A DNA stretch of 64,000 nt from Vespula vulgaris (GCF_905475345.1 NC_066586.1:19105312-19169311); one strand, 5' to 3'. Numbered from the stretch's first letter, positions 35,860-49,767 are shown. Notes: generated from the letters alone by a model not told the origin. Translations and numbers: made by a program.

Positions 35860-38223
35860 TGTAAATGTCGAATATGAGAACGTACACGCTCTGGGCGTTC
35901 ACGGATCGTCGAGGCGAATTATTCCGCCTGTACGGCCATTCGTTGTAATACAGCTTGCGTATTATATTCGCGCTCGGTTCGTCGTAACGCCATTAATGGG
36001 TTCTGTAAGGTCTTCTTCCCGCCACCAGACTACCACCAGCACCAACACCAACACTAGCACCAACACCAGCACCAATATCGTCACTACTACTACTACTATT
36101 ACTACTACTATCTACTATCCTTCACCCTTCTCGCTTTTCCTCCCTTTACCCAGAACCGTGAAATCGATCGACTAGCAGAACCTAATGGCGCCATCCCGTA
36201 TAGCGAAACGCGGAAAATAGCGGAGGCGTAAGAGAGGGGGATCGGAGAAGAGAGAAGAGGGAGAGGGGTAGAAAGAGAGATACGATGAAAATTCGACGAA
36301 ACTTCTCTTGAAACTGCATACTTTTACGATTCCTGTCTTTCTTCCTATCTCAAAACAATCGATAAGATATAAAAATGAAAGATTTATTTAGAATGGATTT
36401 AAAACGAATATATTTGTGATCAATGTATTTTTATCAAGACTATTATCATTTGCCAATTGGTTTAGCAAATAACTCGAACGAATAAATAAATATATATATA
36501 TATATGTATATATGTATATATATAGATAATATTTATTAATGTTCGAGTTAAAGATAACTTAAATTGAAGAGGGAAGAAAGAGTGTAAAAATAATATTGAA
36601 CTGGCTTGGCCGTTTGGAAGGAAAAACGAGGAAGAAACGAGTAAAGAAAGAGAGAAAAAAAAAAGAGAAAAAAGGGACAATCAAGAAAGCAAGAAGGCAA
36701 AGAGACGATTCTCGTTTCACGAGAGTTTGCTAATTACATCGATTCGAAATGCTCGCGATTTGGTGGACGAGAACGAGGAGAAAAGTAAAGTGCAACTATT
36801 GCATTAAATTTAACGATCGCTTAAGTTTAGTTCGAATCGTAAAGTGTAGATACGTGGTACGTGTATTCGCATTTAAACACTAACCACAAAGTCAAATATT
36901 TCGGTTCGTAACTTGGACCACTTGTCGTCTCTCGATCGAACGTGACGAGTAAACGCAACGAAACGAAACGAAACGAAACGAAGCCAAACGAAACGAAACG
37001 AAACGAAACGAAAAAAAAAGATGTATATAAAAATAATATTTTTTGATGAACGAGTTTTCTCGAAAATTATTTTCTCGAATAAATTTTTAAAAATGATTTG
37101 CGATTTAAAAAGATTCGATAGTAGAAACGAAGATGAAAGAGAGTTTTCAAGATTATAAGCGTTCTACAAGATTAGATAAGTACTTACACAGCTTTCGGAT
37201 TAGCACGAGTCTAACGGAATAACGATAATCTAACATTTGTTACGGCTTCACGGGTTAACAGAGGAAGAAAGAGAAAGAAAGAAAGAAAGGAAGGAAGAAA
37301 GAAGGAAAGAAAAAAAAAGAAAGAAGAAAGGGAAGTCGACAGAATGACGACGAGTATATAGTAGCACTAACGTCGTCGTAAACGTATTATCCAGGTCGTC
37401 GTTAGTCTCTCGTGCAAGCAGGTAAGCGCAGGTAGTAAATGTGAACCGCCTGTGAATAGATCCGTACCTTGTGGCAGTACCGCCTATAATAATTCACGAC
37501 ATTTTCCTCCTTGGTGAAACAAATTTTCTTACAAAGTAAAGATATATAAAATGAAAAAGAATGAAAGACCGAGAGAGAGAGAGAGAAGGAGAGGGAGGAA
37601 AAGAGTAAAAAATATGATTTGCATGATGTATGCAAATGAAATACGATTAATAAAGAAAGCAACGTTCACAAAGACGAACTTCGATGTTTGCTCAACCTGT
37701 AACCTGGTACTTTTATTATTTTCTTCTTCTTTTTTTTTTATTATGAACTAGATTGCAAGTTAAGAATTAAAAAAAAAAAAAAAAAAAAGTAAAAGACAAA
37801 AAAAAAATAATAAAAAAAGAAAAAGAAAAGGAACAAAAAAAAGCGGCACATTTTCTAATATATTCTAAAAGCGTGTCTGTCTCTCGAATAACGTAAAAGG
37901 CTCTTATTAAAATCAGAGAAATTCTCGGAGAGTTCGTGAAGGAGAGAAAGTTTGTATTTCCGTGATCGTTTCGTAAAGTGAGAGAAGAGAGACAAGACAG
38001 GAAGAAAGTAAAGACAGAGAAAGAGAGAAACGGAAAGAGAGATAAAGAAAGACAAAGGGGGAGAGAGGAAAAAGGAGAAACGGACAAACGACGGTTAATA
38101 ACTGGCACGTCCGTGTAAACTGCGAAAAGAGGGTAAGGAGGAAATAAAGTTGAGGAGGATACTCGCCTTGGCGGAACGTAAAGGAAGATTGGATTGGTTC
38201 CGCTCTTCCAATAGAGCCTGGAA

Positions 38224-38254
<31 letters not shown>

Positions 38255-38350
38255 TTCTCTCACCTTCTCTTTCCCATCACTCTTCTTCCCTCACACTTCG
38301 TATTTCGCATCGGCTCTCACGCGTATTCGAACATATACACATACACACAC
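35860..38350. other. Non-coding, unique islands
   Basis: Unique DNA at 35870-36010, 36160-36240, 36720-36955 and 37020-37530; triplets CCA/CTA at 36020-36120; A-rich at 37770-37850. A 60-nt minus-strand segment 37468-37527 is weakly exon-like (see findings). Confidence 0.4.
36955..37013. repeat. (AAACG)n pentanucleotide repeat
   Basis: About 11 AAACG units, one with a CC variant. Confidence 0.95.
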
Positions 38351-38365
38351 GCACACTCCTACATA

Positions 38366-38368
38366 TAT

Positions 38369-38403
<35 letters not shown>
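38366..38403. repeat. (GA)n microsatellite
   Basis: About 18 GA units. Confidence 0.95.
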
Positions 38404-38407
<4 letters not shown>

Positions 38408-38560
38408 AGCAGAGACTGCAAGAGAACGTGCAAAGACGACCTCGACGAGGGAATATTCTCTTTTGAAAATTGAGAAACACCTCGTCGAGGCACTTCGAGA
38501 CGCTCGTTAGGCTCCTTTTTTAGATCTCCGTTCTCCCACGACGGGATTCATGCTCGAGAC

Positions 38561-38561
<1 letters not shown>

Positions 38562-38610
<49 letters not shown>
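38562..38610. repeat. (CT)n microsatellite
   Basis: About 24 CT units. Confidence 0.96.
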
Positions 38611-38613
<3 letters not shown>

Positions 38614-38668
38614 TCCCCTACCGAACTGTAATATCTCCCGATTTTTCAATAACACTCCAAGGATCCCG

Positions 38669-38697
38669 ACTGGCTGGCTGGCTGGCTGGCTGGCTGG
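38669..38697. repeat. (GGCT)n microsatellite
   Basis: Seven GGCT units, the most GC-rich tetramer in the window. Confidence 0.95.
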
Positions 38698-39257
38698 GTA
38701 CTGCTTTTAATGTCAAGAACGACTCCTCCGGACATTCTCCTTCGTTCTACCTTTTCCTCTTTACCCGCTTTTTCGCTTATCCCATATCCCTTCTTACCCT
38801 CCACCTTATAGATTCAGTTCGCTGCTGCGTTGCGTCAAATTTTACTTCGACCTCATTCCCTTTTTCTTCCTTTCATTCTTCTTTTTTCCTTCTTTCTTTC
38901 TTTTTTTTTTTTTTTTATTTAATCTTAATATCTTTACTTCGTTCGTCCGGTATCGTTATGCCGAACGGAATATTTCGATAAGATTGATTAGTTTCATGGA
39001 ATGATATTAACGAGAAGAGAAAAGAAAAATAAAAAATAACGCTCCTAACGTCACGTCTTTTGATTAAAATTAATTTCATCGTAGCGTTTCGATAAAATCG
39101 ATTGAATCGCATTAACGAAAGACGATTAATTAAGAAAGCTACGAGAAGTTCGTGGAACGAGTCTGATGTAGTACGAATATCATTCGCATCGTCGTTTCAA
39201 AGACGGACTTCGATATTTGCCAGCGTTCAGCCGATCTTCGACCAGAGAGAAAGGGAA

Positions 39258-39260
39258 GGA

Positions 39261-39296
<36 letters not shown>
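39258..39296. repeat. (GT)n/(GA)n compound microsatellite
   Basis: Short GT tract directly followed by GA units. Confidence 0.93.
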
Positions 39297-39298
<2 letters not shown>

Positions 39299-39609
39299 GA
39301 TGAGCACGTAAGAGGAAAGCGAACGGTTCGAAATTACCGATACATGCCAGAGTTCGTTCGTGATATCGCACCCAGACGAAGTAAGTATATCGATATCGTA
39401 TCGGATGATCGAGAAGTCAAAGTGTTTCCTCAAATACGATGAACACGAAGCAACTTCGATGCTCCAACTTTCTCTTCCGTGGCTACGATGACGACGAACC
39501 GTTTCAGAAGCGACAACTCTCATCCATAAATGTATATGTACGTTATACAGACTGAGTATGCTGAAATATTTTTCTCCTTCTTTATATTTTATATAAAATT
39601 TTATACGTA

Positions 39610-39641
<32 letters not shown>
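39610..39641. repeat. (GT)n/(AT)n compound microsatellite
   Basis: About nine GT units then six AT units. Confidence 0.93.
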
Positions 39642-39756
39642 AAGAAACCTACCAACAAAATTGCAAGAGCTAAAAAAGCAAACACGTTTCTTTTGCATCT
39701 TTTAACAGTTTCGCTAATATTAAATATTTCCTTATACGCTTGGATTATGAGAACTC

Positions 39757-39784
<28 letters not shown>
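39757..39784. repeat. (AT)n microsatellite
   Basis: About 13 AT units. Confidence 0.92.
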
Positions 39785-39788
<4 letters not shown>

Positions 39789-39964
39789 GCATATATATGA
39801 GGAGTAAGAAAAAAAAAAAAAGAAAAGAGAAAAGATCCGTCGTATCACATCTCGCGTGTCGCGTTTTACGTAAAACGCAATAATATTTTTACGAGCGTTG
39901 ATCTTCTCGTTGAATATTACAAAAAGAGAAGAGTAACGACGCGAGTTATGTATCTTACGAAAAG

Positions 39965-39966
<2 letters not shown>

Positions 39967-40022
<56 letters not shown>
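39967..40022. repeat. (CT)n microsatellite
   Basis: About 28 uninterrupted CT units. Confidence 0.97.
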
Positions 40023-40026
<4 letters not shown>

Positions 40027-41516
40027 GTTTCTCTCGAAATAACGAGCAGTATCACGAATAATAGGAAGCGTCGCGACGACTCGTGCCAAAACTTGTGCGT
40101 CGTTGTTTTCGTCGTTCGCAAGTACGGGAAGGCATTTCGATGTTTCTCCGCGCGTAATTCGGCCATTGTAAAAAGCGAACGAACGGGAATAAAACGTAAC
40201 GGGTAGAGAGGGAGGAAAAAGAGAGGATGGCGAGAGAGCGGGGAGAATGTAGGTGCATTCGCAATTTTCCTCCATTCACCGTTGGCAGCGCGAAAACGCG
40301 TATGATTTTAGTAAAACCAACCGACGTTTATCGAATGAAACAACGCGGAACAATAAGCTCGTCTCGCGTTTATTAATTTACTTTTATCATCGAACGGCGA
40401 ATATCTTTTGTTTCGTTCCCTTTCGTTCCGTTTCGTTTCGTTTCTTTATTCCTTTTTTTTTTGTTTCTTCCATGTTTATAATTGATCGTTATAAATAAAA
40501 GAGTAGGAAGATTTTAACATTTGTATTCGCATCTCGTTTGATTTAGGTGTGTGTGCGCGCGCGTACATATGTATTCCTCTTTCAGCAATTGTTTTATCTT
40601 CGGAAGATATAACTGGTTTGACAAATTTTCACTCGAATTGATTGAAAGAAAAAGAGAAGAAGATAGAGAGAGAAAAAGAGAGAGAGAGAGAGAGAGAGGC
40701 TACAGAGAGATAGATAAAAGAGACATCTTTTTAAAAGCTATTTTACATTCGCTTCTTTCTTCGTTCGCGACAAAATCGTTTATCGATTTTTCCACGTAGC
40801 TCGCGACACGTACCTCCCACATAGGGACCTTTCCCTTTCTTTATTTTCCCTAGACGATTTCGCGCCCTCCTATCGACATATACATATATACATACATAAT
40901 CCGTACCATGCGATTCCTCTGAACGCTCGAGTATTTGATTTCCCGAGTTGAAACGAGCTTATCGGAAGTCGATCGAAATATCGAATGTCAATCGACGCGT
41001 TAGATCTTCTCGTTTTACAATCTTCATTTCTTTCCATTATCCAATCGAATATAAAAAAAAAAGGAGAAAAAATATAAGGACTCGGATTTAGCGAAAATAA
41101 GAGAAAAAGAAAAAAAAAAAAAGATAATTAATAGCCAAGTATCATAAATCGTGAGATATTTTCAAGTACGTATATATGTACGTAAATACGTATACATAAA
41201 TGTCATCGACAAAAGTGTACATCGAATTTGCGACTGTCCATAGCGAAACATTCGAACGATCGATCGATGTTTACGGGAACATGCATCTCCTCTCCCTCTC
41301 CCCCCCCCCCTCTCTCTCTCTCTCTCTCGTTACGAACAAATTGAAATCGCTGAGTGGAAAGCGCTTCTGGATCGTAATTAACGCGGTTAACTGGCAGCAG
41401 CGTCAGAATTTTCGATTGTGTCGCTGTTTAACACCGATAAGATTCGATCTTTCGATCGTTTTCCTGGCCCTCTCTTTTAATCTCATTCCGTTCTCTTTAC
41501 ACGAAATTTACTCCGA

Positions 41517-41552
<36 letters not shown>

Positions 41553-41560
41553 TATATATG
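41517..41560. repeat. (CATA)n/(TA)n compound microsatellite
   Basis: About seven CATA units followed by TA units. Confidence 0.93.
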
Positions 41561-41693
41561 TGTTTATATATGTATATACACACATCCATATATAGATACG
41601 TACAAATATTCGATATGTAATTTAAATAATGTCCAAGAATAATGAAGATATTTCTACTTCGTTTTACAATTAGATCGTTTGTTATAACTTATT

Positions 41694-41697
<4 letters not shown>

Positions 41698-41731
<34 letters not shown>
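41698..41731. repeat. (AT)n microsatellite
   Basis: About 17 AT units. Confidence 0.95.
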
Positions 41732-41732
<1 letters not shown>

Positions 41733-41947
41733 GCTATAAAATACACTATAAATAGAGTCCAATGCAATTTTACGATCGTCACGGTCACGCTCGACAGTGG
41801 TGGTGGCACGGTCGGAACGTTTGACGGTCTTATTAAAATACCGATGTGAGAAAATGTGTGGTACTGGAAGCTAGCCAGAGAACAGGAAATAATGCCGATT
41901 CGTAGTTACGGTAGAGATAGAGCAATAGAGTGAGTAAGTGAGGAACG

Positions 41948-41949
<2 letters not shown>

Positions 41950-41987
<38 letters not shown>
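41950..41987. repeat. (GA)n microsatellite
   Basis: About 19 GA units. Confidence 0.95.
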
Positions 41988-41988
<1 letters not shown>

Positions 41989-42622
41989 CGGTGCATCGAT
42001 GGCCCGACTAACCGCAATCCCCGACCGCCAAGAAATAACGAGAGTGCCGCTCGTTATTCGATTGGACGTCGTTCGTGTTTTGTGGAAGCGCAAGGTTACG
42101 TTCGCTTTTCTATCGAATGGCCTGGAAACGACGTGGAAATAGTACGATGGAAAGGGCCTAGAGCTTTCTATATTGACTCGTTTTAATCCTTTCCTACTTT
42201 GTATTTACCGTGTAAGTAGATAAATCCGAGTTGAATTCGAGATGGATAGAGATTTAACAGACCGCCAAGCTGACGCGTATAAAATTTATCCCGGGGATAC
42301 AAATGGTGATTCGTTCGCGAGAAAACACAAATAATAAAAAATAGTGAAAAAAAAAAAGAAAAAAAAAACAAAACAGAAAGAAAAAGAAACGAAATAAAAA
42401 TAAAATAAAAAGGAAACAACGACGACGGAAAATAAAAAAAAAAGGAACACTCGCACACGTTTGACGTTACGCGAACGCACGTACGAATTAATCTTTCGAA
42501 TGGTCTCTACCGGTGAAGCTTTCCGCGGCCAAATAAATCAAATCCGATCTGAACGAATACACTCTCAAGCTGTACGAGAATAAAATTCTTTTAACGGCCA
42601 AGAATACTCGCTGGATTTACCA

Positions 42623-42654
<32 letters not shown>

Positions 42655-44537
42655 TCCTGTTTTGATTGTACTCGTAGAATAATCGAGCGACAAATTTCGC
42701 GAGAGTTCGCGAAAGCGTGAAACGATAAAGATCTGCGAATGTATAAAAACTCGTACACGCCAAAAGAGAGAAAGAGAGAGAGAGGGAGAAAATCTATTTC
42801 GAAGAGACGATAAGAAAAGTATATCCACCCGGAGCAACATCGTGCTCCCCATAAAATTATACCAACGGCCATCGAGTCGGACGTTAATACGACGTTACGT
42901 TCTGCAGTCGCAGCAGCATCGTTAGACCTAATTACGCTCATAAACCATCGTTGTCGCCACGAAACGCGAACTCGCCCTCGTTCACCTTGTATCGCGGAAA
43001 CGCTTCCACCTTTCCAACTTCGTTTTCCATAAATAACACGTCATCCTAGAGACACGAGAATAATATCGTCGATGTGACTGTGGTACATGCACCTATACAG
43101 ACTCTACGTATATTTATATACGTTATTTATTTATTTATTTATTTATATATATATACATAAGTATCCTTTTATATATCTATATATATATAGAATAGTTTAC
43201 TCCTTGTTATACCTTCGAGGATAATCGTAAGCTTTGCCTCGCATTTCGTTCGCGATAAAGCCTCGTTACAAAGGACGAGAATACGTAAATGCACGTATTT
43301 ACCGATTTATGCAAAGCGTTAAGAAATGCGTGCGTGCGTGTACGTATATCTATGTATATGCATGCCACTCACATAGAGAAAGAGAGAGTCTCGTTAGGCA
43401 TGCGCAAGTAAAATAATAGATTAAATATTATTTTCAACGCGTGCCAAGGCTCGTTTCGCATTTCACCCTGGATATAGAAAATCCATATTCCTATACGGTT
43501 CTAAACTTCTGAGAAAGGTTAATGGAAAAATGCCTGGTGGTAAATTTTCATAGTTTACAGTGAAAGTATAAAACTAGTATCCCTCTCCTATCTTCGAAAG
43601 GTTAGGGTTGAAGCTTCGTCGTTGTTAGACGATGTGATATACGCGTAGGTGTATATATCTATGTACGTTATACCCTCGTACATATTTACATACATACGAT
43701 TCGTACAAAGGCAAAGTTCACGAAATGACAAATCCTATTTCTCCTTATCTTTAACTCTACAAATTTTCTCTAATTACGAGATAATCAAAGAATATCAACC
43801 ATCGCGACGCAAAGTCTCTGTGTACACCAAGCGTAAACACGAAAGTATCCCCGATAACGATCTCCTCTTCGGTCGTTCGCCAAAAATCGTTGAACTTTAC
43901 GAGGATCGTTAAAACATTTTACGGTAAAGAGAGAAGCGACGAAAAAGTTTCGCGAGCGATTTCCCTTTCATCTTCTCGGAGTTTTTACAACTCCTCTTTT
44001 CGATCGGTACACGTTCATACGTTTACTACAACATTTATATGCACGGATATATAAAACTCGCAAATAGTATATAACTCTTAAGTAATTCGAATCCTTTCAA
44101 AAATTTTGCCTTTCTTCTCTCGTTCGAAATATAAGAGTTAAAGCGAGAATGGGAGAAAGTTAGACGAGTATATGTTTGTATACAGAAAAGAGAGAGAGAG
44201 AGAGAGAGAGAGAGGATAGCGGTTGTAATAACGCGAGTAACGTCGTTCGAAACTTACTTCTCGCGACTAATAATGTAGCAAATAAGCGGTACATTATGTG
44301 AAGCGCGAGCACGAGCACGAGCAAACCTTTATTAATATTGGAAAATCTCCATCTCGGCGATATCACGACTATCGAGGCTGCCTATAAATTCCGACAGCAC
44401 GGGGAAGCTGCTCGCGCCAGCTTTTACTGCAGTTATACGACCAAAGTATACATAAAATCGTGTGTTTCCAAAGCCCACACCAACTCGACCAACCAACTCG
44501 AATCCAATTCTCCGAAAGTTACCGATTAATAAGAGAG

Positions 44538-44586
<49 letters not shown>

Positions 44587-45130
44587 TAAGAGCGATCATT
44601 TTTTAACTTCCATAATCTTTTTTCCTTTTTTCTTTTTTCTTTTTTCTTTTTTTTTAATCGAGAAATAATAAACAACGTTTTATAATAAAAACGAACGATA
44701 ATAAATAACGATCGTATCGGTTATGCTTGACTCGCCTTGAAGCGTTTGTTGTTTAATCGTCGATGTTAAATCGATCGACCATAACGGGTTTGAGGCTATC
44801 GCATAACTTCGCCTCTCTAGAGAAGAAGCTTTCGTCGAAGTAGAGAATCTTCTTCGGCCAGTCTTTGAAGTTACGAGAAGATTGCAAGAGGTCGCGAGAG
44901 GATCGATGAAGCGGCAATCTTGATGAACCTCAACGACTCGTCTTCTCTAAGAAAATACGTCGTAAAAGATTCGTCTAGCTTTTAATAGCAGGTATTAGAA
45001 ATCCTTCGAGCGATTCATAATTGTTTACGATCTATCTAATTTTACTTATATATCCGATTTAATAATACTTGAGAAATGAGGAACGACGACGAGTTTTACA
45101 TTCAAAATTCTCCAAGTGGATTTTAACTTT
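41988..45130. other. Non-coding, mostly unique DNA
   Basis: Unique DNA at 41990-42330, 42480-42630, 42660-43120, 43200-44180, 44215-44530 and 44690-45110. Simple tracts: CT 42630-42655, TTTA/TA 43122-43190, GA 44188-44212 and 44543-44585. No splice-bounded coding segment. Confidence 0.45.
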
Positions 45131-45138
45131 CGTTTCGT

Positions 45139-45203
45139 CCATTCGTTCGTACGTTCGTTCGTTCGTTCGTTTAGTTCGTTCGTTCGTTCGTTCGTTCGTT
45201 CGT
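45139..45203. repeat. (GTTC)n microsatellite
   Basis: About 15 TTCG units in two blocks separated by a TTTAG variant. Its purine-strand counterpart motif recurs at 53193-53297. Confidence 0.94.
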
Positions 45204-45586
45204 CAAAGTTTAAGAAAGTTTTACGTTTCGCGAAAACACCTGCACAAACGCATACGTGTAGGAGAGAAAGAGAAAGAGAAAGAGAGAGAGAGAGAGAGAG
45301 ACAGACAGAGAGAGAGAGAGAGTGCGCGCACGAAAACATCCTCACGTTAGCACACAAGGAACACGTGGACACACGACGCACGAGCTGGCATTCAGCCCGT
45401 GTCCTGCGGAGGACGAGGTTAATTAGTCTAACGGATTCAGGCTGTTTGCAATTGGCTCGAGGACGACGGCAGCCACATGGAAAACTGCAGCGATTGAATT
45501 AACTCTGTAGAGGAGAGACTGAATGTGGGGATAGAAAGAGAAAGAGAGAGAGAGAGAGAGATGGAAAGAGAATGTAGAAGAGGAGG

Positions 45587-45591
<5 letters not shown>

Positions 45592-45645
<54 letters not shown>
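45592..45645. repeat. (GA)n microsatellite
   Basis: About 27 GA units. Confidence 0.96.
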
Positions 45646-45646
<1 letters not shown>

Positions 45647-46412
45647 GTGAATTATCTTGTTATAGATGATGGCTCAACTCGGGTCGAGGTCAGTTAAGGT
45701 GCCACGAAATTATCAGAGAAGGACGCTGTTGTTTCCATGTGCTATCTTTCTATCGTATTAGAGGAGAATAAATATATCCAAGGCTCTTTCTTGACGATCA
45801 TTCATTTAATCCTTTTTGTTTCCTAGCTTTTTAAATTATCTTTTTTTTTTCTTCTTTTGTTTTCTTTTTCTTTCTCTCTCTCTCTCTTTTTTTTGTTTTC
45901 ACAGAAAATAGATTAAACGATCGCTTCTCGTCCGATTAATTTTCGTCTCTGTGAAATTCTTAAGATTACATCGTCGACGTCCTTGTGGACTTTTGTATCG
46001 CTTAAAAGAAACTTTGTAAATGTTTACTTGAAATAGAAAACGAAAGGAAAAAAGAAAGAAAGAAAGAAGAAAAAGAAGAAAACAAAACAAAAAGAAACAA
46101 GAAGAAGAAATAAATGGATGGTCAGTTTCGTTCTAACTTTTATAGAAATTTCTACAGCGTACAAACACGATATATGTATTCTAAACTTTTGGTTTGGCTT
46201 TAACCATGGTAAAGTAATTTTCGAGGGAGTAAGAGAGCACAGTAGCAATATAACGATACTCTCCTATATCTACATAATTCAAGGAAACTCATAAACCCTA
46301 TTTCTCAGCACTACGGAAGGATAATTCCGTATGAACAGACAGGATAATCCATAAATCCTCGACTCGAATAAAACCCGTATGTAGGTCGATCTACGAAGAA
46401 GGAACAACTCTT

Positions 46413-46416
<4 letters not shown>

Positions 46417-46448
<32 letters not shown>
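46417..46448. repeat. (CT)n microsatellite
   Basis: About 15 CT units. Confidence 0.94.
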
Positions 46449-46451
<3 letters not shown>

Positions 46452-47179
46452 CTCGCTCGAAGAAATCCTGAAAAATTCAAGATATCCGTTTCTCTCATCG
46501 AAATCCTCCATACACGTCGATCCTGAATTTATCGTTAAAATTAGAGAAAAATAGGAGTAGGTATATACCACCACCGGGGCTTCTGAAATCCTTAAAAATC
46601 GAACTTGGAAGCTTTCGCGAAGAATGGAAAACGTGATTCGTCGTTCTGTATGGCGATTAAACGTAGCCGAATAGAACGATGAACGAATAAACGAGTGAAC
46701 AACTTTGCGAAGACTATGATCGACGACGAATGGCCGATGATAAACGACGATAGATGAGGAGGATAGGCGGGCGATTATGATAAACGAGGACGGTCATCGT
46801 CATAACGACGGTCTGTTGATTCTGCGTTGTTGCGACGCTAAACGACGGACGATTTTGATCGTTTTCTCCTCGTTTCGCCGAGTTTAAATCGATTCGTAAC
46901 GAGCTCGAGCCGATAAAAAGATTTTCTTTATCGAGTTGAAAAAGGTATATTTTCTTACACGCAGGAAGTCCATCGAAACGTCGTAACGACGATCTTTGAG
47001 AAGAAAGAGAGACAAAGAGAGAGAGAGAGAGAGAAAGAGAGAGAATCCTTGGGCCGCTCACGCGACCATCGAAAGTTTTCTCGAAAGGAACAGTTAAACT
47101 GTAGTTACGTAGTCCTGAGAAACAAGTACTCGATTCCGTTGCTCTCTCAAAACTTTCGACTACAACTATAGTATTACAA

Positions 47180-47235
47180 CTACGACGACGACGACAACGA
47201 TGACGACGACGACGACGACGACGACTACGACTACG
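47180..47235. repeat. (ACG)n triplet repeat
   Basis: About 17 ACG/ACT triplets with variants. Confidence 0.9.
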
Positions 47236-47417
47236 AGAACGACGATATAACGCGGCCACTCGAACGATCCAACGTATCCGATAACGTTAAAATGCATTCG
47301 GAGAAATTTGCATTCGTATCATCCACGAAGTTTCGGTTTACGCGACTGCAAACTTTTCCCGTGGACGAACTCTTTTCTTTTTAATGGAATACCAACGATA
47401 AATTCTACTCTATCGCA

Positions 47418-47419
<2 letters not shown>

Positions 47420-47449
<30 letters not shown>
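47420..47449. repeat. A homopolymer, 30 nt
   Basis: Longest A-run in the window; followed by an A-rich region to 47520. Confidence 0.95.
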
Positions 47450-47450
<1 letters not shown>

Positions 47451-47520
47451 AAAGTAAAAGAATAACGAAATTAAAGAGAAAATAAATAAAAAAGAAAAAA
47501 AGAAATGAAACGAGATAAAG

Positions 47521-49400
47521 AATATCAACGATGACGTTGGCGATATCTCGTCAGGCCAGCAACGTATTAGTATCAACGTCCGATTACAACGAACGAGAAA
47601 GAGAGACAAAAATAGTCAAATTATTAGCAGATCTATCGGTAGTCGTTCCCTTGCCAATTCCACGTCCCATAAATTCACATTCGTGCGACGTGTGCCAGGT
47701 ACACACCTATAGATATAACTATATCGACTTTTCTCATTTAAAAAAAATTTTTCCAAAGCGAATGAGAATTCACCTGTTTCCCGTATATCCTTCTTCTCTC
47801 CGCATATCTACCATCTGTTACTTCGCGAAAAAAAAATTCATTAATCGCGATATTACGAATAAATCGAATAATTGCGTTGTGATTCGTTCGTACGTAAATA
47901 TGTACTTTCGATCGTAACAACGTTACAAACATAAATAGTTTTTCTCCTTTCCCCTTTCTTTTTGCTTCCTCTTCTTTTTCCTTTATCTCCTGTAATCAGA
48001 ATTTACAATACGCTCTTACGAAATCGTAAGAATTACGGTAATACTCTTTGCTAAAGTCCTACCTAATCCGATCTTAAAGTACACGGATATCAACGATCGT
48101 CGACGGTTCGTTTGAAGTAATAACGAAAATCCTTTTAAAAGGGAACGCCAGGAAGGAAAAGAGTGAAACGATGGATCCATCCATTTACTTTCTCTCTTTT
48201 TCTCTCTTCGAAAACAAAGAGTAGGGATCGTCACGGAATGGTGGAGCGAAGCTAGCTAGCTAGCTCTAAATGCGAGGATGGGCGGCCCGGCGAATGTCAT
48301 TAAGGCGAACTTCGGCTCTCTTTCCGCGAAATTCACAGGCCAGGTCTAAAGTTTGATTGGGGACACTGTTGGGAGTTAAGTTGACATCGATCGCCGACTG
48401 GCTGCCTTCCCAAGAGCGCCCTGTAAACGAGAATCAAGCGGAGCTTCGAACGAGAACGCCGCTGGTCTATTTCACCACCCTCCTCCCTCCTCCCACCTCT
48501 CATCTCCCACCCACCTACTTCTCCTCCGTCGACTTCGATCGAATTATTGAATCCTTCCTTACCAGCATGTTATCTACAGATAATTTCTTTCCTTTGTAAG
48601 ATTGATTAAGCCGAATATCGTCGAATGCGTGTCGCTTATTGCTCGCGTACGATATCCGATTTTTTCTTCTAAACTTTGTCGAATAAAATAGTGAGTACAG
48701 TGATATTTAGGGAGCGAGAGAGGGAGAGAGCAAAGTACAAGAAAACCACGACGAGGTGGACTATTTCGATCGTACAATTTACTTTACTTCGCGATAAACT
48801 CGAGATAAATGTTCATCAACGTCAGAGTTTTATTTCCTTAATCGATTTCAATATAACTCGTTATGCTCGTCCCATTGCGATCGATTCGACGCACATTATT
48901 ATATACAATATAATTCTTCTCCTGCATGAGAAATCGATTTAAATGGATTTTAATTAAAAACAACATCGTCCGAGAGCTTCGACGAACGTTTCTTTTTTCT
49001 TTTTCTTCTCTCTCTCTCTCTCTTTCTCTCTCATTGATTGGATCGTTGCTTCCGGCGTGGCGCGTCGATCTCTCATCGAATTAGCGGTACTCATCGGAGT
49101 TGAGAGAGAATGAGAAAGAGAGAGAGTAAACGGGTCTGGAAAAGGCAGCAAAAAGAACAGAATGGATAGGAGACGAAGTGGGAGGAGAGAAAGGGGATAT
49201 AAAGAGGAGGAGGAGGAGGAGGGATAAGGTGGATGAGAACGGATCGTAACGACGCGTCATAATCGCGTACCGACGATAAAAAGCTCTCTCGAGCTGTCCC
49301 ACCTATGTACATACGTTACTTACGTAGGTTGCCCGTTGAGAAGTGCGTTCCTTTCATTACAAAGTCCAGACACGTTTTCGCGACCTTGCAAAATAACGAT
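47521..49400. other. Non-coding, mostly unique DNA
   Basis: Unique DNA at 47521-47940, 48000-48480 and 48560-49000, including a TAGC tract at 48252-48265. The plus segment 47643-47697 ends CCAG|GTACAC but has no pyrimidine tract before its AG. Confidence 0.45.
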
Positions 49401-49408
49401 CGGTTTAA

Positions 49409-49411
<3 letters not shown>

Positions 49412-49454
<43 letters not shown>
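49412..49454. repeat. (CT)n microsatellite
   Basis: About 21 CT units. Confidence 0.95.
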
Positions 49455-49458
<4 letters not shown>

Positions 49459-49765
49459 CTCAACTCGAAGCTCCTTTTCCTCGTAAAGGAAAGCAGAACT
49501 GGGACGCGCCTCTTTTTAACCTCCACGGACAAGAGAAAATCGAGTTTTGCCTTGTGACGGGGACTCTTTCACCCCTCCCCCACCCTTCTACTCTCTCTCT
49601 CTCTCTCTCTCACTTTTACTCACGAGTTCCGCCGACGTGTAAATCCTCTCGCTATATATCTCTAACTATCTATTTATCTATCTCTTTTTCTTCTTTCTAT
49701 CTTCCCCCTCTCTCTTTCTCTTTCTCTCGCTCTTTCTCTCTCACGATTACGCTGAATTCTCTTTT

Positions 49766-49767
<2 letters not shown>

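Larger units (their letters stand above)
40023..41940. other. Non-coding, unique islands
   Basis: Unique DNA at 40030-40420, 40730-41040, 41200-41290, 41330-41510 and 41735-41940, split by GA at 40677-40698, a C-run plus CT at 41300-41330, CATA at 41517-41546 and AT at 41698-41731. Confidence 0.45.

Noticed and set aside
37415..37440. Plus-strand CAG|GTAAGC, possible ratchet point
   Set aside because: The preceding GTGCAAG sequence is not pyrimidine-rich.
45890..45904. Excellent plus-strand acceptor-like sequence ending TTTTCACAG
   Set aside because: All three downstream frames stop within about 11 codons and no donor follows; T/C-rich tracts make such matches common here.
47643..47697. Plus-strand segment between AGCAG and CCAG|GTACAC with an open frame
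   Set aside because: The sequence before the AG is purine-rich, with no pyrimidine tract or branch point.
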